NCBI RefSeq assembly: GCF_932274485.2
Contig: NC_065885.2
Location: 29,587,062 to 29,651,061 of the forward strand
Origin: Patella vulgata
Lineage: Eukaryota; Mollusca; Gastropoda; Patellidae
Reading direction: 5' to 3'
Length of the DNA stretch: 64,000 nucleotides
Shown: piece by piece, positions 47,168 to 60,350 of the stretch
Layout: each line of letters starts with the position of its first letter
How positions within the stretch are numbered: position 1 is the stretch's first letter
The notes under the pieces: generated by a model
Seen by the model: the letters and a program-made list of their open reading frames with translations, nothing else
Told to the model about the DNA's origin: nothing
Database searches by the model: none
Made by a program: the position numbers and the translations under genes

Positions 47168-48639
47168 CTGAAAGAAAGGGGATAGAGCCATTAAAGAAAA
47201 AACTTGACTGCCAATTCCATCCTGTTACATATTGTTTCTTTCCTGTTACCCGTTTTTGAATTTCAGTAAGATAACCAGAATTATTAGTTTTTGTTGATAA
47301 TTATTTTAAGGACAGCCTTAAAAAGTCATTTCATCAGATTTATACTTTTTGGTTTTCTTTGAAACTGTTTTAAAGACAACAAAGTTAGCATCTAATTCTA
47401 TTCTGTTACGTATTGTCTTTCCTGTTACCATATTACCATTACTACATTCTTTCCTGTTACCAAATACAGTAACAGGAGAGAAGGTAACAGGACAGGAATT
47501 TTTCTCTTGTGCCAATCATTATTGAGTGATAGTTAATCCACTCTTTAAACTAATTGATGGGAAAGTAATCTTACCCCCACAAAACATACAATGATGTCAA
47601 TTCAAATATGAGTCTACATAAGAAATCCTAAAAACATCAGTAACAGGATAGATAGACTTAAAAAGTACTACTCACCTATTTAACCTTTGATTGATAGGAT
47701 AGAAAAAACAATCATTAATTTCTCCTTTCACTCTTCACCATGCTAAGGTTGAGGGAAGCGATCTTTGTTTGACACAGCCTCTTTTTAGTTCAGAGGGAGG
47801 GTTCAATATTTTGAGTGGAATTTTCCACAAGGTAACAGGAAGGAACTTACTTCTAGGGACAATCATTTTCATAATTTTTTTTCACTTTTTCAAGCAAAGT
47901 TGGATGAAAACAATTATAGAATCACAAACAGAAGAACAAAATTAAGTAATAATAACTTGAAACATACAGATTTATTTGAAATTTAGATCCATTTGTTTGT
48001 GTCAAAAGTCTGCTAAAAAAAATTGGGACATTGCATTTTGGCAGTACCATGAATACAGATTCATTGATTTTCCACAAAAAACAGTATGATAAATAGCAAA
48101 TATGATTTTTATTCACTTATCTATTACACACCCTTTATAATAAAGTAAAAAAGTAGTTTCAAATCTTTAAAAAATTTTCCATACAACCAATTCTTTTCCA
48201 GGGACAGGAATTTTGACATGTTTTGAAAAATTCCCATATACAAAGATACACGATAACAGTAAGCTATAATACATACTCCTCGCAGTGTTTCCTTTGATTA
48301 TACCTAATCCCACTTAACACTGATGTAAAGGAAGCAAATTTCTGTTCTAAATTATGACTGGTCAATAGTCCGATTAACAACCAATAGCTAACTGCGTAGC
48401 AATATCATTACGGTTTAAACAGAGCTCCAAATTGGACCAAATATGTTTAGTTATCCCCAATTAACCAGTGCATAGCAGAATATTGCAGAAAAACTAATTG
48501 CGTGAACAAATGAGGCTATCAAAACGAATACAATGTAAACAATACTGTTTGGAGACGAGCAATAATTTCACCGTTTTTAATAGCTTAAATCACTGTCCAA
48601 AGTTTTAGGGAAGATGCCAGATTAAACGATGGTCTGTCA

Positions 48640-51240
48640 TGTTGCTTCAGGAATATGTCTATACTATTAACAAAAGATTTCCAATATATACTAATATCAT
48701 ATAGAAAACTATAGTATGCTCATCTGTTATATACTCTTCAAAAAAAGTAGGGGATATTGAATTAATGCAAATACCTATGCAGGTTGTGATATGATAAATA
48801 GTCATGCAACTTGACATGCTTTGGGAGTATGTTCACAGATGAAGAACTTATCGCCCCAACAGAACCACTGAGCCGCACGCGGGACACGCAATAGCGCCAT
48901 ACACGTGGGAGGGGTTCATTGTCAAATTTGACACTTCAAGGAAGGGGTGATGAAAACTGCCGCGTGCTGGTTTATCCTATCTATGTTTGCTTTCCTATCG
49001 GTTCTTGCACAAAATTTACTGTTTAGCGTATCTTTGCTTTGTTGTGTTACAGTTAATTTACAATGAGACGTCTACACATGCTTCAAATGGGTTCTACACA
49101 GCGAGCAGTAGCCAACATGCTTAATGTGTCACACTCTGTGATCAGCCGACTTTGGACCTGGTACCAACAAACACACGATGTTGATGATAGACCTCGTTCA
49201 GGTCGTCCTAGAGCCACTACACAAGCCCAGGATCAATACATTCGTACAGGTCCTGCGAAATCGAGGACAAACGGCCAATCAGCTTTCTGTAAATTTGTAC
49301 CAAGTTACAGGAATTAGAGTTACACCCCAAACGATAAGAAATCGGCTAGATGTAGCCCATCTGCATGCGCCACGGCCGCGTGTTGTGCCTCCATTAACTT
49401 GTCAGCACATGGTGTGGCGAGGAATCACCATGACTGGCAGAACGGACTTGCATATTGTTCAGTGAAGGGTCACTGGTGGATACTACCGTGACCACATCCT
49501 GCCCTTTGATCAACGTGCTGGTCGACGTTTCATCTTTCATTATTTCAAGATGATAATGCCCGTGCCCACCGCGCTCGTGTCGTGAATGACTACCTCCATA
49601 TGCCTTGGCCAGCCATGAGTCCTGACGTTTCCCCTATAGAGCATGTCTGAGACATGATCGGGAGACGTGTTCGTCGACGTCAACGTCAACCGACAACACT
49701 GCAAGAACTGGCCGTAGCACTGCGAGGGGAGTGGGTCAGATTGACCCAAATGGTGATTGGAAGGTTGATTAGGAGCATGCCACGACGAATTGCTGAATGT
49801 TTGAGGATTGGTGGAGCAATTACTCATTATTAAGACAAAAATCAAAAACGTTCATTTTCACTTTTGGCAGTGTATCTCTTTGCGAGTGAAATGGGGCCGT
49901 CAGATAAGCCGTCCATAAGAACTGTTTATGTTCATGTGTAGACAATTGGCCTGTTATTTGAAGAGTATATGTTTCTCCACAAAATCTACAGAGCAAAATA
50001 TTCTTTCTATATTATTCAACAGAATATCATATAGAAAACAATAGGATTACACAACCGAATTTAGGATACAAGTTAGTTCTATAGAAAACTATAGTTTTTA
50101 CCAGGCCCGTAAGCAGCTTGCTGGCTGCGGAGGGGCGGTGAAGTTGGGGGGGGGGGGGTGGGGGTGGGGGGGCACAGGCTACACATGGGTATTTTAGAGC
50201 TATGGTCTGCAACTTTTTCTTTCGGGAGGGGGGGGGCTGATTTTTACCATCAATTCTATAGCAGCACAAATAAATCTATAAGTTCATTTTTATCATAGTT
50301 TCTTACAGTATTCTATAGAATTCTATAGGAAATTACACTATAGGAAAAACTCAACCACCGATCCTATACAATATCCTATATAATTGGACAAGTTAAATAA
50401 ACGCGATTTTTTTTAACAAGACAAGAAGTTAGGTCCAATATGCGCGAACATCAAACCGAGATCATTGATACATAAACATATATATTAAGTGTTTTCAAAA
50501 TCGGATACAAATCGTAACCTCTAGAGGGACCACAACCTTAGATCCGATTATCACGAAATTCGAACTCAGGGTGTAACGGTGATATATTTAAACGGTTTTT
50601 AAAATCGGATATAAACTTTGAATTCTTGAGATCTACAAGCAAAAAAATGGAAATTTTTGTCACAACCAAGGTCCATAATCCAGGAGGTTACGGACCGATA
50701 TGTGGACGGACAGGGGCGACTTAATCGTTAATATACGTCCACTTGAAAATGTGGGCGTACAAAAATAGCTCACCGTGATAAAACTTGGTTTTTGGAAGAC
50801 TAAACAACTGATTCACCAGAACTGATATTGAAGACTTTATATAAAATGGGCTTTTTATTTTAGAAATTAAAATGTTGTCATTTGATACTCCGAATGGCCG
50901 GTTCATAGTTGTCAACGCTGTAATTTATAACAGGGCAATAATGCTAATAAAGATGGACATGTTGTTTAGATCAGCTTACCAAGCAATTAAAATCAGTGAA
51001 CCAGACTAAACCCAAACATCCAAAATTTAGCACTTTTTCCTAGTTAGTCCTAGCACTGAACTATAGTAAAGTATTTCAGATCTGTAGTATTGTGAACAAA
51101 TCTACAGAATGATTTTTTTTCCTATAGTATTCTATATAGCATTCTGTAGAATCCTTCAAAAATTTATAGGAACCTACACTTTTTCTAAAGGAACCTACAC
51201 TTTTTGAACCTAAACTTTTTCTATAGGACTTTTTCATAAC
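48640..51240. repeat. CTATAG-rich repetitive DNA around the Tc1 element
   Basis: tatcatatagaaaac occurs on both sides of the Tc1 element (about 48697 and 50025). Palindromic ctatag hexamers recur at about ten places between 48700 and 51230, as in ttctatagaattctatagg. A poly-G tract lies at 50145-50172. No gene seen from 49900 to 52080. Confidence 0.4.
48729..49872 (+). mobile_element. Tc1-like transposon, inactive
   Basis: The transposase begins at 49063 with a helix-turn-helix (STQRAVANMLNVSHSVISRL) and the GRPR motif, which are typical of Tc1-like enzymes. Frame changes near 49240 and 49560 and stops break it. A large internal deletion between PPLTCQH and MVWRGI removes the first catalytic Asp region. 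Remnants of DDNARAHRARVV (second Asp, shifted frame) and SPDVSPIEHV (third acidic residue) remain. The left end is tatactcttcaaaaaaagta; the right end may be ttttggcagtgta (49872) or, by match to the left end, ttgaagagtata near 49972. Confidence 0.75.
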
Positions 51241-52079
51241 GGATTCCGGTATTTATTATCCATTTAGCATGTAATAAAAATAAAATAAAACCAAGTACGA
51301 ACAATCCAAACCACAAGACAGAATTCGAAGTCCTAAAAAACGTTATAGGCAAAATAGTGTATTAAAGCAAAATAGTGACATTGACCATCACGTTTCTGCC
51401 TTTTATTATTTTAGTTTTTCGTGGCTAATATTCCTCTCCATGAATAGCCTAAATGATTTTGTTTTAATAGCCTTTATAGTACGTTTAATTGTAGCCTAGT
51501 GTGCGGGCTTTAGGCCTACACGACATTTATCTATAGTAGGCCAATATTATTAGATAGCATATTATGTCATATATATTCGTGTATTAGTCTTGTTTGTTTG
51601 CTATGCTACATGAGGACATTAGATACAACCGTCTTCATTAGCCAAGTCGGAGCCTCGAACAACAGAGCGTTCATCATGCTCATGTATTCCAAATCGTTTG
51701 ACATTGACATAATAAAATCTTATCTTGTCTTATCTTATTGGCCTATAAAGCTATAACTGGTGTTGGTATTTGAGAATTATATTTTAAAAAAACAAGGTTT
51801 TACTATCTATATAAGTGACGGGTTCTGATTTTTTAAGAATGTGATGCAGAAAAATAGGATATTAAACCCCATTTCTTTCTAAGAATGTGGAAAGTGGGTC
51901 AATGGTGTCGAGAAGAAACGCATTAACATAAATACAAAAAGAGTTGTCTCCCTTTCTAGGTCATGTCAGTGCACGTTTGAAATGGAGAATTTATGTAGTT
52001 ATACGGTAATATTTTGATGTTTTTGAACACACTTTCAAGTATGAAACTGTTTGTTTACTTTGTTTCTGGTAAGAAAAGC

Positions 52080-52232
52080 GAGAAATATGAATATTCTAAT
52101 ATTGTTTTCCCATGATGCTTTGCGAGAGTGTCCGCCATCTTCGCACGCGTATCTACGGATTGAGGGCGGGCTGATTAATTTCGTTATTTTGACAACAATC
52201 ACATGCACGTGTCAATGTAAATAGTGTGCATT
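52080..52232 (+). promoter_or_regulatory. TARDBP 5' UTR / promoter-proximal region with YY1-like site
   Basis: This stretch upstream of the TDP-43 start is locally more GC- and CpG-rich than its surroundings. It contains ccgccatctt at 52132-52141, the reverse complement of the AAGATGGCGG core bound by YY1 and often found just downstream of start sites of housekeeping genes. No TATA box sits at a sensible distance. The exact transcription start cannot be placed from sequence alone. Confidence 0.4.
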
Positions 52233-55200
52233 ATGAGTCAGTATATTCAGGTCGCCGAGGAGGAGGGTGACGAACCAATGGAAGTACCAAGCGAAGACGA
52301 TGGAACACTCCTCCTCACAACTTTAGCTGCACAATTTCCTGGATCTTGTGGTTTGAAATATCGGAATCCAGATACTGGCTCAATGCGAGGAATTCGCCTC
52401 TCCGATGGACGGTTGTATCCCCCTGATGGTAACTGGGCACGTAATTTATACATTGCCGTCTTCCCCAAAGGTAGGAATTGTTTTATTTTTACTTTGTTTA
52501 CATTCAGAAGTTTGACAGTGTGTGACCTACTTTCATTTGACAGATGTCAAAATCAACCATCTGTTGCCATATTAATACATTATCAAGTGAATATTTCTTT
52601 ACATGGAAGGAATTATCGAGTGACAGTCTTGTTTTTGTTGATAAAAGTATATCTAAATTACTAAAATCCGCCAAAGAGTTGTAAAATCAAAGGTAGCCCA
52701 GTTTTGACAGATCCAAACAAAGGGAAGTAACTCTTGGGCTTGTTCAGTTGTTGGTTTGGGTTCAGACGGTAACTATTCTCTCGCAGATTTTAACATTGTC
52801 TCGATGTCGTGCATCAGATATTTTTAATTTTACGTGTTTGGTGATTTGGGTAAACAATGATGCTAATAACTGTCACAAGATATTTGCAATGGCCTGCAGT
52901 GCATAGCTTTATTTACTTCCCTCCATTAAAAAATAGCCTTTCTTGGTTGACTTGGATTAAAATACATGATAATACTTAATACGTGTAAGTTGAGTAGAAG
53001 CACCAGTTTTGACTGATCATGCTTGTGTGAATGATGCATAACCCCTTTAATGAAGTAGCAACACCAGTTGTAACTGATGGTTGACACATTCTGGAGTAAT
53101 CTACACATGGACATGTACTCCGGTTATGCCATGGTCCAATGTTCAAATCCATTCAGTTTGATTTTGAAGTGAATAAGCCATAAGTGTTAGTTATTCAAAT
53201 CCACATTGCACACCCAGGGTTAACAGGCATAGGAAATTAACTTACAGTAACCATTAATATTTAGGCTAGGTCATGTCCTTTTTATACACTCATGTTATTG
53301 ACGAAATATGGTCATATTGCCTTTGTCCCTGTCCATACACTGGTCCGTCATCCACAGACTACAATTAAATCTTGTTAACACTCTAGCAACAAAATATAAG
53401 CTTTTATGTATCGTCTGATATGTTTAATCAGTACTTTAAATGTTCAGAGTAGTGAATTGAAACATCCTGTCAAAAGTTATTTATAGGGTTAATGCTTGTG
53501 ATTATATTATAGAATTAGGTCTACATGTCAATGATATTATACATAGGCCTGGTAAGTGGTAACAACAACCTAACCTCCTTTACATAAGCTTATTGAATTT
53601 GTTTTTCAGGAGATAATAGGAAAAAAGTGGAAGAAGTACCCGAAAGTTTGTCCCTTATCAGTAAAAAGAAAGAAAAAATGAAATGTAGTGATTTGATAGT
53701 ACTTGGTTTGCCCTGGAAAAGTACAGAGGAAGATCTCAGAAAATATTTCAGCCAGTTTGGTGAATTATTGATGGTTCAGGTAAAAATCACGAACTCTTCG
53801 TCCAATGTATTTTGTACATTCATGATTTATGATTATAGTAATATTATAAACAATCTTTCACACCACAAATTAAAATTAGATTGGGGTTGTCAATGACATG
53901 ATATTTGGGTTGCTTACATTCTCTCAGATGAATTTATAATGAAAAGTGTGTGTAAAATTAAATCCTCATTGATTTTGAGCCTGAATTTAACTAATCAAAA
54001 AATTTGATTAATTTGGATATTCCTTTTTGCTACTTAAATGTCAAAATAAATGATGACCACTATCTGTGTTTACAGATTAGAATTTTCATATAGAAATTTT
54101 CATTTTCAAGCTTATCAGAGTATTTATCCCACGTGATTGTGAAATGAAAGACTGAAAGGTACATTGTATCAACGACAATCAATTGTTTTTTGTTTAAAGC
54201 GTAAACACTGTTGTCCACCTATAGTATAAGCTTATATTTCAGACTAAATATTTATATTAGCTATCCATTCTTTATTTGAATTGAGTGATTTGTACTCTTT
54301 TTAATTTAATCCTGGTAGGATTTTAGAATAGTAGAAGTCACATGATCTTGCCCTAGATTAGTGTACATTCACAGGCACTTGAAGGGATTAAAATAAAACT
54401 TCTTACTACTGCTTGACTATATATTATAGTAATAGTACTTGAAGGGATTAAAATAAAACTTCTTACTACTGCTTGACTATATATTATAGTAATAGTATAT
54501 AAAAGGTATTTCAGCCGCCATCTTTGTTTTCACGTCTTCAAGGCATTACGTCTGCTAACATCTCACAATATTCACTAGTTCTAACACTACCCGTCGTTTT
54601 TATTGCCAACGAGACCTTATTTGATCATTATTCAGCTTCCGATGTAATTAAATTGGCCATTTAACAGCGTTATTAATTACAAATCAAACGTGAAGCGCTG
54701 TCACTTGCCGAAATTCATGTTCAACGGCCCGGAAATAAGTTGTGTTTGTAGCAGTCTGTATCACCCAGTCCCACATAAACCTATCCGTTACTCGAAATTT
54801 GGTCGGTAAATGATCGAGCCTACGAAGCGAGGCCGCAGGTGCAGTCTGGATCACCCAGTTCCTAGGAAATTTTGTGTAACGGATAGGTTTATGAGGGACT
54901 GGGTGATACAGACTGCTACAAACACAACTTATTTCCGGGCCGTTGAACATGAATTTCGGCAAGTGACAGCGCTTCACTTTTGATTTGTAATTAATAACGC
55001 TGTTAAATGGCCAATTTAATTACATCGGAAGCTGAATAATGATTAAATAAGGTCTCGTTGGCAATAAAAACGACGGGTAGTGTTAGAACTAGTGAGTATT
55101 GTGAGATGTTAGCAGACGTAATGCCTTGAAGACGTGAAAACAAAGATGGCGGCTGAAATACCTTTTATATACTATAATATATAGTCAAGCAGTAGTAAGA

Positions 55201-56924
55201 AGTTTTATTTTAATCCCTTCAAGTGCCTGTGTGTACATTCTGAGTAATGAAATTTATAGATTTGTGTTGTCAAGGCTCTAGGGAATATAAAATACAGATA
55301 CCTGTGATCTTATTTTTAATACAAATGTACTAGTAACTAAAACTATTGTTGATAATTCCTTTTTAACAGTCAGTTATCTCCCCTGGATCATCAATTTGAT
55401 CCATTTGATTACCACTTCATGAAGTGACAACTTTTATTGTTGGACTGGTTACATTTAGATAATTAATAGGTAATGTTATTAAGTGTAATGTTTTCCTTTT
55501 ACTGTTATTCAGGTAAAAAAGGATATAAAGACTGGTCACTCGAAAGGATTTGGTTTTGTTCGTTTTGTTGACTATGATGCGCAAGTACAATGCATCTCTC
55601 AAAGACATATGATTGACGGGCGTTGGTGTGATGTGAGAATACCCAACTCTAAGGTAAGTTTGGTAAGTTTGAATTTTGTTGTGAATATATAGTAGTATAG
55701 ACACGTGAATTCACAATACCCTACCATATGAATAAAAAACATGAAATATAAATTTACTTTGAAAAGTTTTCGTGCGTTTTAAATAATGACCGGCTGTGAA
55801 AATTTTGAAGTGGACGCCCTGTATGTACCAATATTTATTATATCAAACCTTCATTGTTTAATGACCTACTAGAATTATTTGTAACAAATGTCAGGAAAAA
55901 AACTTTCCAGGATAATAATCCAACTGAGATCAGAAATTATATTCCTATATTCAACCATACATGAAAGAAGATGAAGGCTATATGCGTTAATGCTAATAAT
56001 AGTGTTCCTGGTAAACTATAGAATCAGTTGACATAGAGTTTATTGTGGAGGAACAATTAGGCTGAATAGTAATAAGGGTGATCGATTTGATCCATTATAG
56101 TATTTCTCTATAAATGATGTTTTTCTTTAACACTGCTAAAAAATCAATACATGTACATTTTTCTTCAGGAGGGTAATCATAACTTGATGAATCGTAAAGT
56201 GTTTGTTGGAAGATGTACTGATGATATGACTGCTGAAGACCTCCGATGTTATTTTAGTAAATTTGGTGAGGTGGTAGATGTTTTTATACCGAAACCTTTT
56301 AGAGCTTTTGCCTTTGTTACTTTCTCGGATTCAGACACCGCCCAAACCCTGTGTGGAGAAGACCACATCATAAAAGGAGCCAGTGTTCACATCAGTAGTG
56401 CTGCACCAAAGAACAATGATAAACATCTGGACAGACGTGTGATGAACCACACCCATCTGAGTTTAAATCCCACGTATAATCAAACGTCATGGTCTCATCC
56501 TTCTCGCGCTGGTAGTCAAGGTCTAGGAAGTCAAGCCAATATGGGTGGAAATTTGTCTAATAATCTAGGTTTAGGTAATCTAGGATTGGGAGCGTTACAA
56601 CTGAACCATGCCATGATAGCTGCAGCTCAAGCTGTCCTTAGTAGTCAAGGTGGATGGGGTCCATTAGGGCTGACCAATCAAGGAGGGGCAAGCTCCACAG
56701 AAAACCCAACCACCAACGCCTCCACCACAAGCTTTAGTAATGTCACAAATGGCACCATGGTTAGTAGTCCTGTGGGAAACCACAATGGTACACCCAGTAG
56801 TGGGGTTTCAGGAGGATTTTTGGGATGGGGAGGGCAACCACAAGTGACAGAGGTCTCTTCTCATAGTCCAGGTCATGTGAGTGGATGGGGAACGCAGAGT
56901 AAAACAGGGAGTGGTTGGACTTAA
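52233..56924 (+). CDS. TARDBP: TDP-43 (TAR DNA-binding protein), RNA-binding protein
   Basis: Nuclear RNA-binding protein that binds UG-rich RNA and controls splicing and RNA stability. Exons: 52233-52470, 53610-53779, 55513-55653 and 56169-56924, all with GT/AG borders and matching phases; 434 residues plus TAA (human 414). The ATG at 52233 is chosen because MSQYIQV matches the conserved human start; an in-frame ATG at 52224 would add three residues. The N-terminal oligomerisation domain is residues 1-78 ([12 protein letters not shown]). A basic stretch at 83-104 (RKK and KKKEK) fits the nuclear signal. RRM1 is about 108-181 ([16 protein letters not shown]) and RRM2 about 193-262 (KVFVGRC, AFAFVTF). 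The Gly/Asn/Ser/Gln-rich tail keeps the helix-like [10 protein letters not shown] segment and ends in GW repeats. As in vertebrates, RRM2 and the whole low-complexity tail share the last exon with the 3' UTR. Confidence 0.97.
54371..55230. mobile_element. Foldback (long-TIR) DNA element in TARDBP intron 2, Mutator-like by target duplication
   Basis: The element begins acaggcacttgaaggg and ends with its exact reverse complement. It is flanked by a perfect 10-bp direct repeat, gtgtacattc, at 54361-54370 and 55231-55240. The arms are near-identical inverted repeats of roughly 350-430 bp, separated by a loop near 54800-54875. The left arm is longer because a 60-bp block is tandemly duplicated (54377-54436 and 54437-54496). 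A 9-10 bp target duplication with very long inverted arms fits non-autonomous Mutator-like foldback elements. There is no transposase ORF. The arms each carry a copy of the aagatggcggc sequence (near 54515 and 55145). Confidence 0.85.
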
Positions 56925-59900
56925 ATGAGGTGCATGATTACAAGTGTGAAAATTTATAAGTTTTAAAGATTACGTGATGTACAAATCTGAGAGTATAAAA
57001 TAACTCCAGGTTTAAAGTAGTAAAAGATGTTTTATAATATTTACAAGATTGTATGAATGCTGTTGGAGTGATCATACATGTATCTTAAAAATTATATCTG
57101 TTTAGGTTCTTGAGCCAAAAAGTAATTTAATTCACTACATGACATGTTGGTTAAATTATCTTTTCAAATACTAGAAAGTAAAGGAAATATTACTTTAAGG
57201 AACTAACTATATATCAACCTTAGAATTACACCTGTGTGTGTTTGATATTTATAATTTCACCCAAGCAGTATACAAATGTGTGAATGATCTATAACTTCAA
57301 GTTACTACTGGGTATTGTATGTTTCATAAGATATTGGTAGCAGTTCTGCAGTTTAATTGTAAGGTTGATAAATAGTTTTGTAGTAACAATGTTTGAAAAC
57401 AAGTCATGAATTAACAAATTTATTTATATCATGTAAATTATTGCCATGTTATAACTGTTTGAAAACTGGTACATGTGTTGAGTGCTATAATTGTAATCAT
57501 GACTGTTTTAATGGCAATACCTCAGTAATTAGAGAAAACTATATGTACTGCGTGATTGTCTCTTATTCAATTTCTTTCATTTTATGTTATCTATTTTTGT
57601 ATTAGATTAAGGTTTTTTTAAACGAATACCAGTGAAATTGACGAAGAAAAATATCTGTATATGAAAGCTTAATTTAATCTTTAAAAGTGTTCAAATGTTA
57701 AGTTAAATTTTGATACCTTGATTGCAAGGTTTGTTCCTGATTAAGGGCAGACCTTGATTGCAAGGTTTGTTCCTGATACAGGGCAAACTATTCAGTACAT
57801 CTATTGTATTCACATTGATCTAGTTTTGTTTTATTTTTACTTAGTTATATCTACATTTTAGTTACAAGCAAATAATTAAATATGCTCTTGTTTGCTTGTC
57901 AATATTGTGTTTTGAGTGGTTCATGATTATTTTTTTTTTCTCAAAATTTATTTATATCTATTATTGGTATTATTTATTAATATTATTATTATTATTGCAC
58001 TGTCTGATCCTGTTAATCATTTTTAATGATTCTTATATGGATCTAGGAAAATGTTCAATAATTTTCATTATATATTGATGATAGATTGATAGAATTTAAA
58101 CGGTAACAAAGTTCCCTCCCTTGTCAAGTTTTTGTTAGAGAAATGAATTAATTTTTGATAAGGTGAGAATGATTTTTTTTAAATTGAAAGTGTCTTAATT
58201 TTAATGGAAGTACAGAAAATTAAGTAATGAACAGTGCTTTGTTATTGTACAACTTTGATGTGCTAATTTATGGGCAGCAACTATTGTAAAAGATTTTGAG
58301 AGATGTGAGATGATGTGGTGCTCCAACCCAAGAAAATAGATTTTAAGAGATATCATATATTGAAAATTGCTTGGTAAATAGTAATTACATGCCATGCAAC
58401 ATGTATGTACAAAAACATAATTTGAATTTGGCAGAATTCATACGAAAATTCTTCTACCGACTTTTCATTATCAGTAACATACATGTATTTGTAAAGAAAA
58501 AATAGTTCTGTTGTGAATCTTTCATGGAGTCCAAAAGCTCATTTCTTGTTTTTTTTTTTATGACTTGAAAAATTATTAACCAATATAGGGGTAAACATTA
58601 TTTACTAAAATACTGAATGAAACAAATTTCTCATGAAACTACAATTAATTGATTAAAAATACTAAATATACCTCTAAAAGATGACAAGAATTCTGTTTTT
58701 AAATCAAAGCAATTTTCATGAATGTTTAATATTGTTTGAATTGATTTATTGAGAATATATTACTTGCTTGTTTACTGGATTGAATCAGTGGATTTTGTTA
58801 ATGGTTGGATATGTTTGTTATATATAAATATATATATATATTATACTACAGATACGTTATAAATTAAAGTGTGCTTTGAAAAGTAAATGGTTGGAGTATT
58901 TAATTATGAGTGGTGTGTGTTTATTGTGTATGATAATCCAGTAAGGTACTTGGTGTTTGGAGCACCCCTACCCCCTGTTTTTTTTTGTTTTTTTTTTTGT
59001 ATTCAAGACAGAGATATATTTTCCCGTTTTATGATGAAAAAAAAAATGAAGCACAGTTTGTGTGCATAATAATACGAGTTATCAATTTAAAGAAGATTTT
59101 TTTTTTTTTAGAACTGAAGTTGTTTTGATAATTAAATTCTCTCCCACTAAAATGACTGTTGTTGATATATTTTGAGGCAAGTTTCTATGTAGTAGATAGT
59201 TATATATTTCTATTATATATATGTTAAATATATATTATATCTACACGGTATTGCCCCATGTTTAATTACCAGGGCTGAAAATGAAGTTAAGTGGAGAATA
59301 TAAAACCACACCAGACATTTTCCTCATTTCATAAAAGTTTGTAACAAATCCTAGAAATAAAGTCTCAAAATATGATATTCAGAACATTTAACCTATAAAA
59401 ATTCTTGAAATTTAGAAATTTTAGGTACATGATTAATTGGTACAGAATGCAACAGTAATGTTAATTGGTTATCTGTATTAAAAAAATAAACAGGCTGTAC
59501 ATCATCAGCCCTGGTAGATGTTAACTCGTGTGTGTGTTACATATATTCTCTGTGGCAATTTTCTCTATTTAACTTTAGCATGCATGAATTCTCATTAATA
59601 TTATTATATCTGTGTATGTATCTTGTTATTTATTGTATATAGTCTATTATTGAGGTGTAATTGTTAGCAAGATATTTGAAGGTGATGTGTGTGGTCATTG
59701 AATCACAAATTTTTATATCTGTGGGAATATGGTAGAGATCCATAATTTTTAATTACAGTGTATTTAAAGTTTTTAACATAGTATATCATAGATTATATGT
59801 GGACATAATTAGATGTCAGATCACTGTCGGTTTCGATAAGTGTACATTCTCATACTGAGGACTTGTGTCACCTAGAATTATCATGTGAAGGATTAAAAGG

Positions 59901-60350
59901 ATTTTGTGATCATTTATCTAAATTATGTTTGTATATAATACTAGTACACACCACATATTGGCCATATAGCTGCTGATGTACAAGTTCCATTGTACTTTTA
60001 CATGTTTTAGTATATATTGTAATATTTAAGGGTTTGATAGCACATTTGATTGACATGTTGTTTGGAAATTTACATACCGCCAAAAGCCTTCAAGAATCCA
60101 TATTTGATACTCTTTGTTTGGAACCCTGATTATTGCTGTAATATTGATAAAGTGATAATTACTTGTTGATTAAATTACATAAGTATTGAAAAATTACAAA
60201 AGTATTGTAAGTGTATGGTAATTGCTAATTAGAACCTATGGTAACCACAATACAGTTAATAAACCAGTGAGACGTGAAACTAAATATTGATGAAGTTTAT
60301 TGTTTTAATGTTTTGAAGCATGATAAATAAAAACAGCTAAACATGTATTT
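56925..60350 (+). other. Probable long 3' UTR of TARDBP with UG-rich tracts
   Basis: Continuous with the last coding exon, AT-rich, free of convincing ORFs or transposons, and T/G-biased on the plus strand. UG runs that fit the known TDP-43 RNA preference lie at 57233-57241, 58912-58920, 59528-59537 and 59684-59692. AATAAA hexamers occur at 59356-59361 and 60326-60331. TDP-43 is known in vertebrates to bind its own 3' UTR and lower its mRNA. The same logic is possible here but not shown. The 3' end could equally lie earlier or later. Confidence 0.45.

Larger units (their letters stand above)
45480..47845. repeat. Field of GTAACAGG/CCTGTTAC octamers
   Basis: Eleven perfect octamers in both orientations: 45491, 45826, 46058, 47221, 47242, 47421, 47453, 47469, 47484, 47640 and 47832 (starts). 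Several near matches such as gtaacagt also occur. They surround the broken ORF and the minisatellite. Confidence 0.65.

Noticed and set aside
52224-52664. TDP-43 first exon read through to a 146-codon protein
   Set aside because: After 52470 the sequence is intron with a clear gtagga donor; conserved TDP-43 sequence resumes at 53610.
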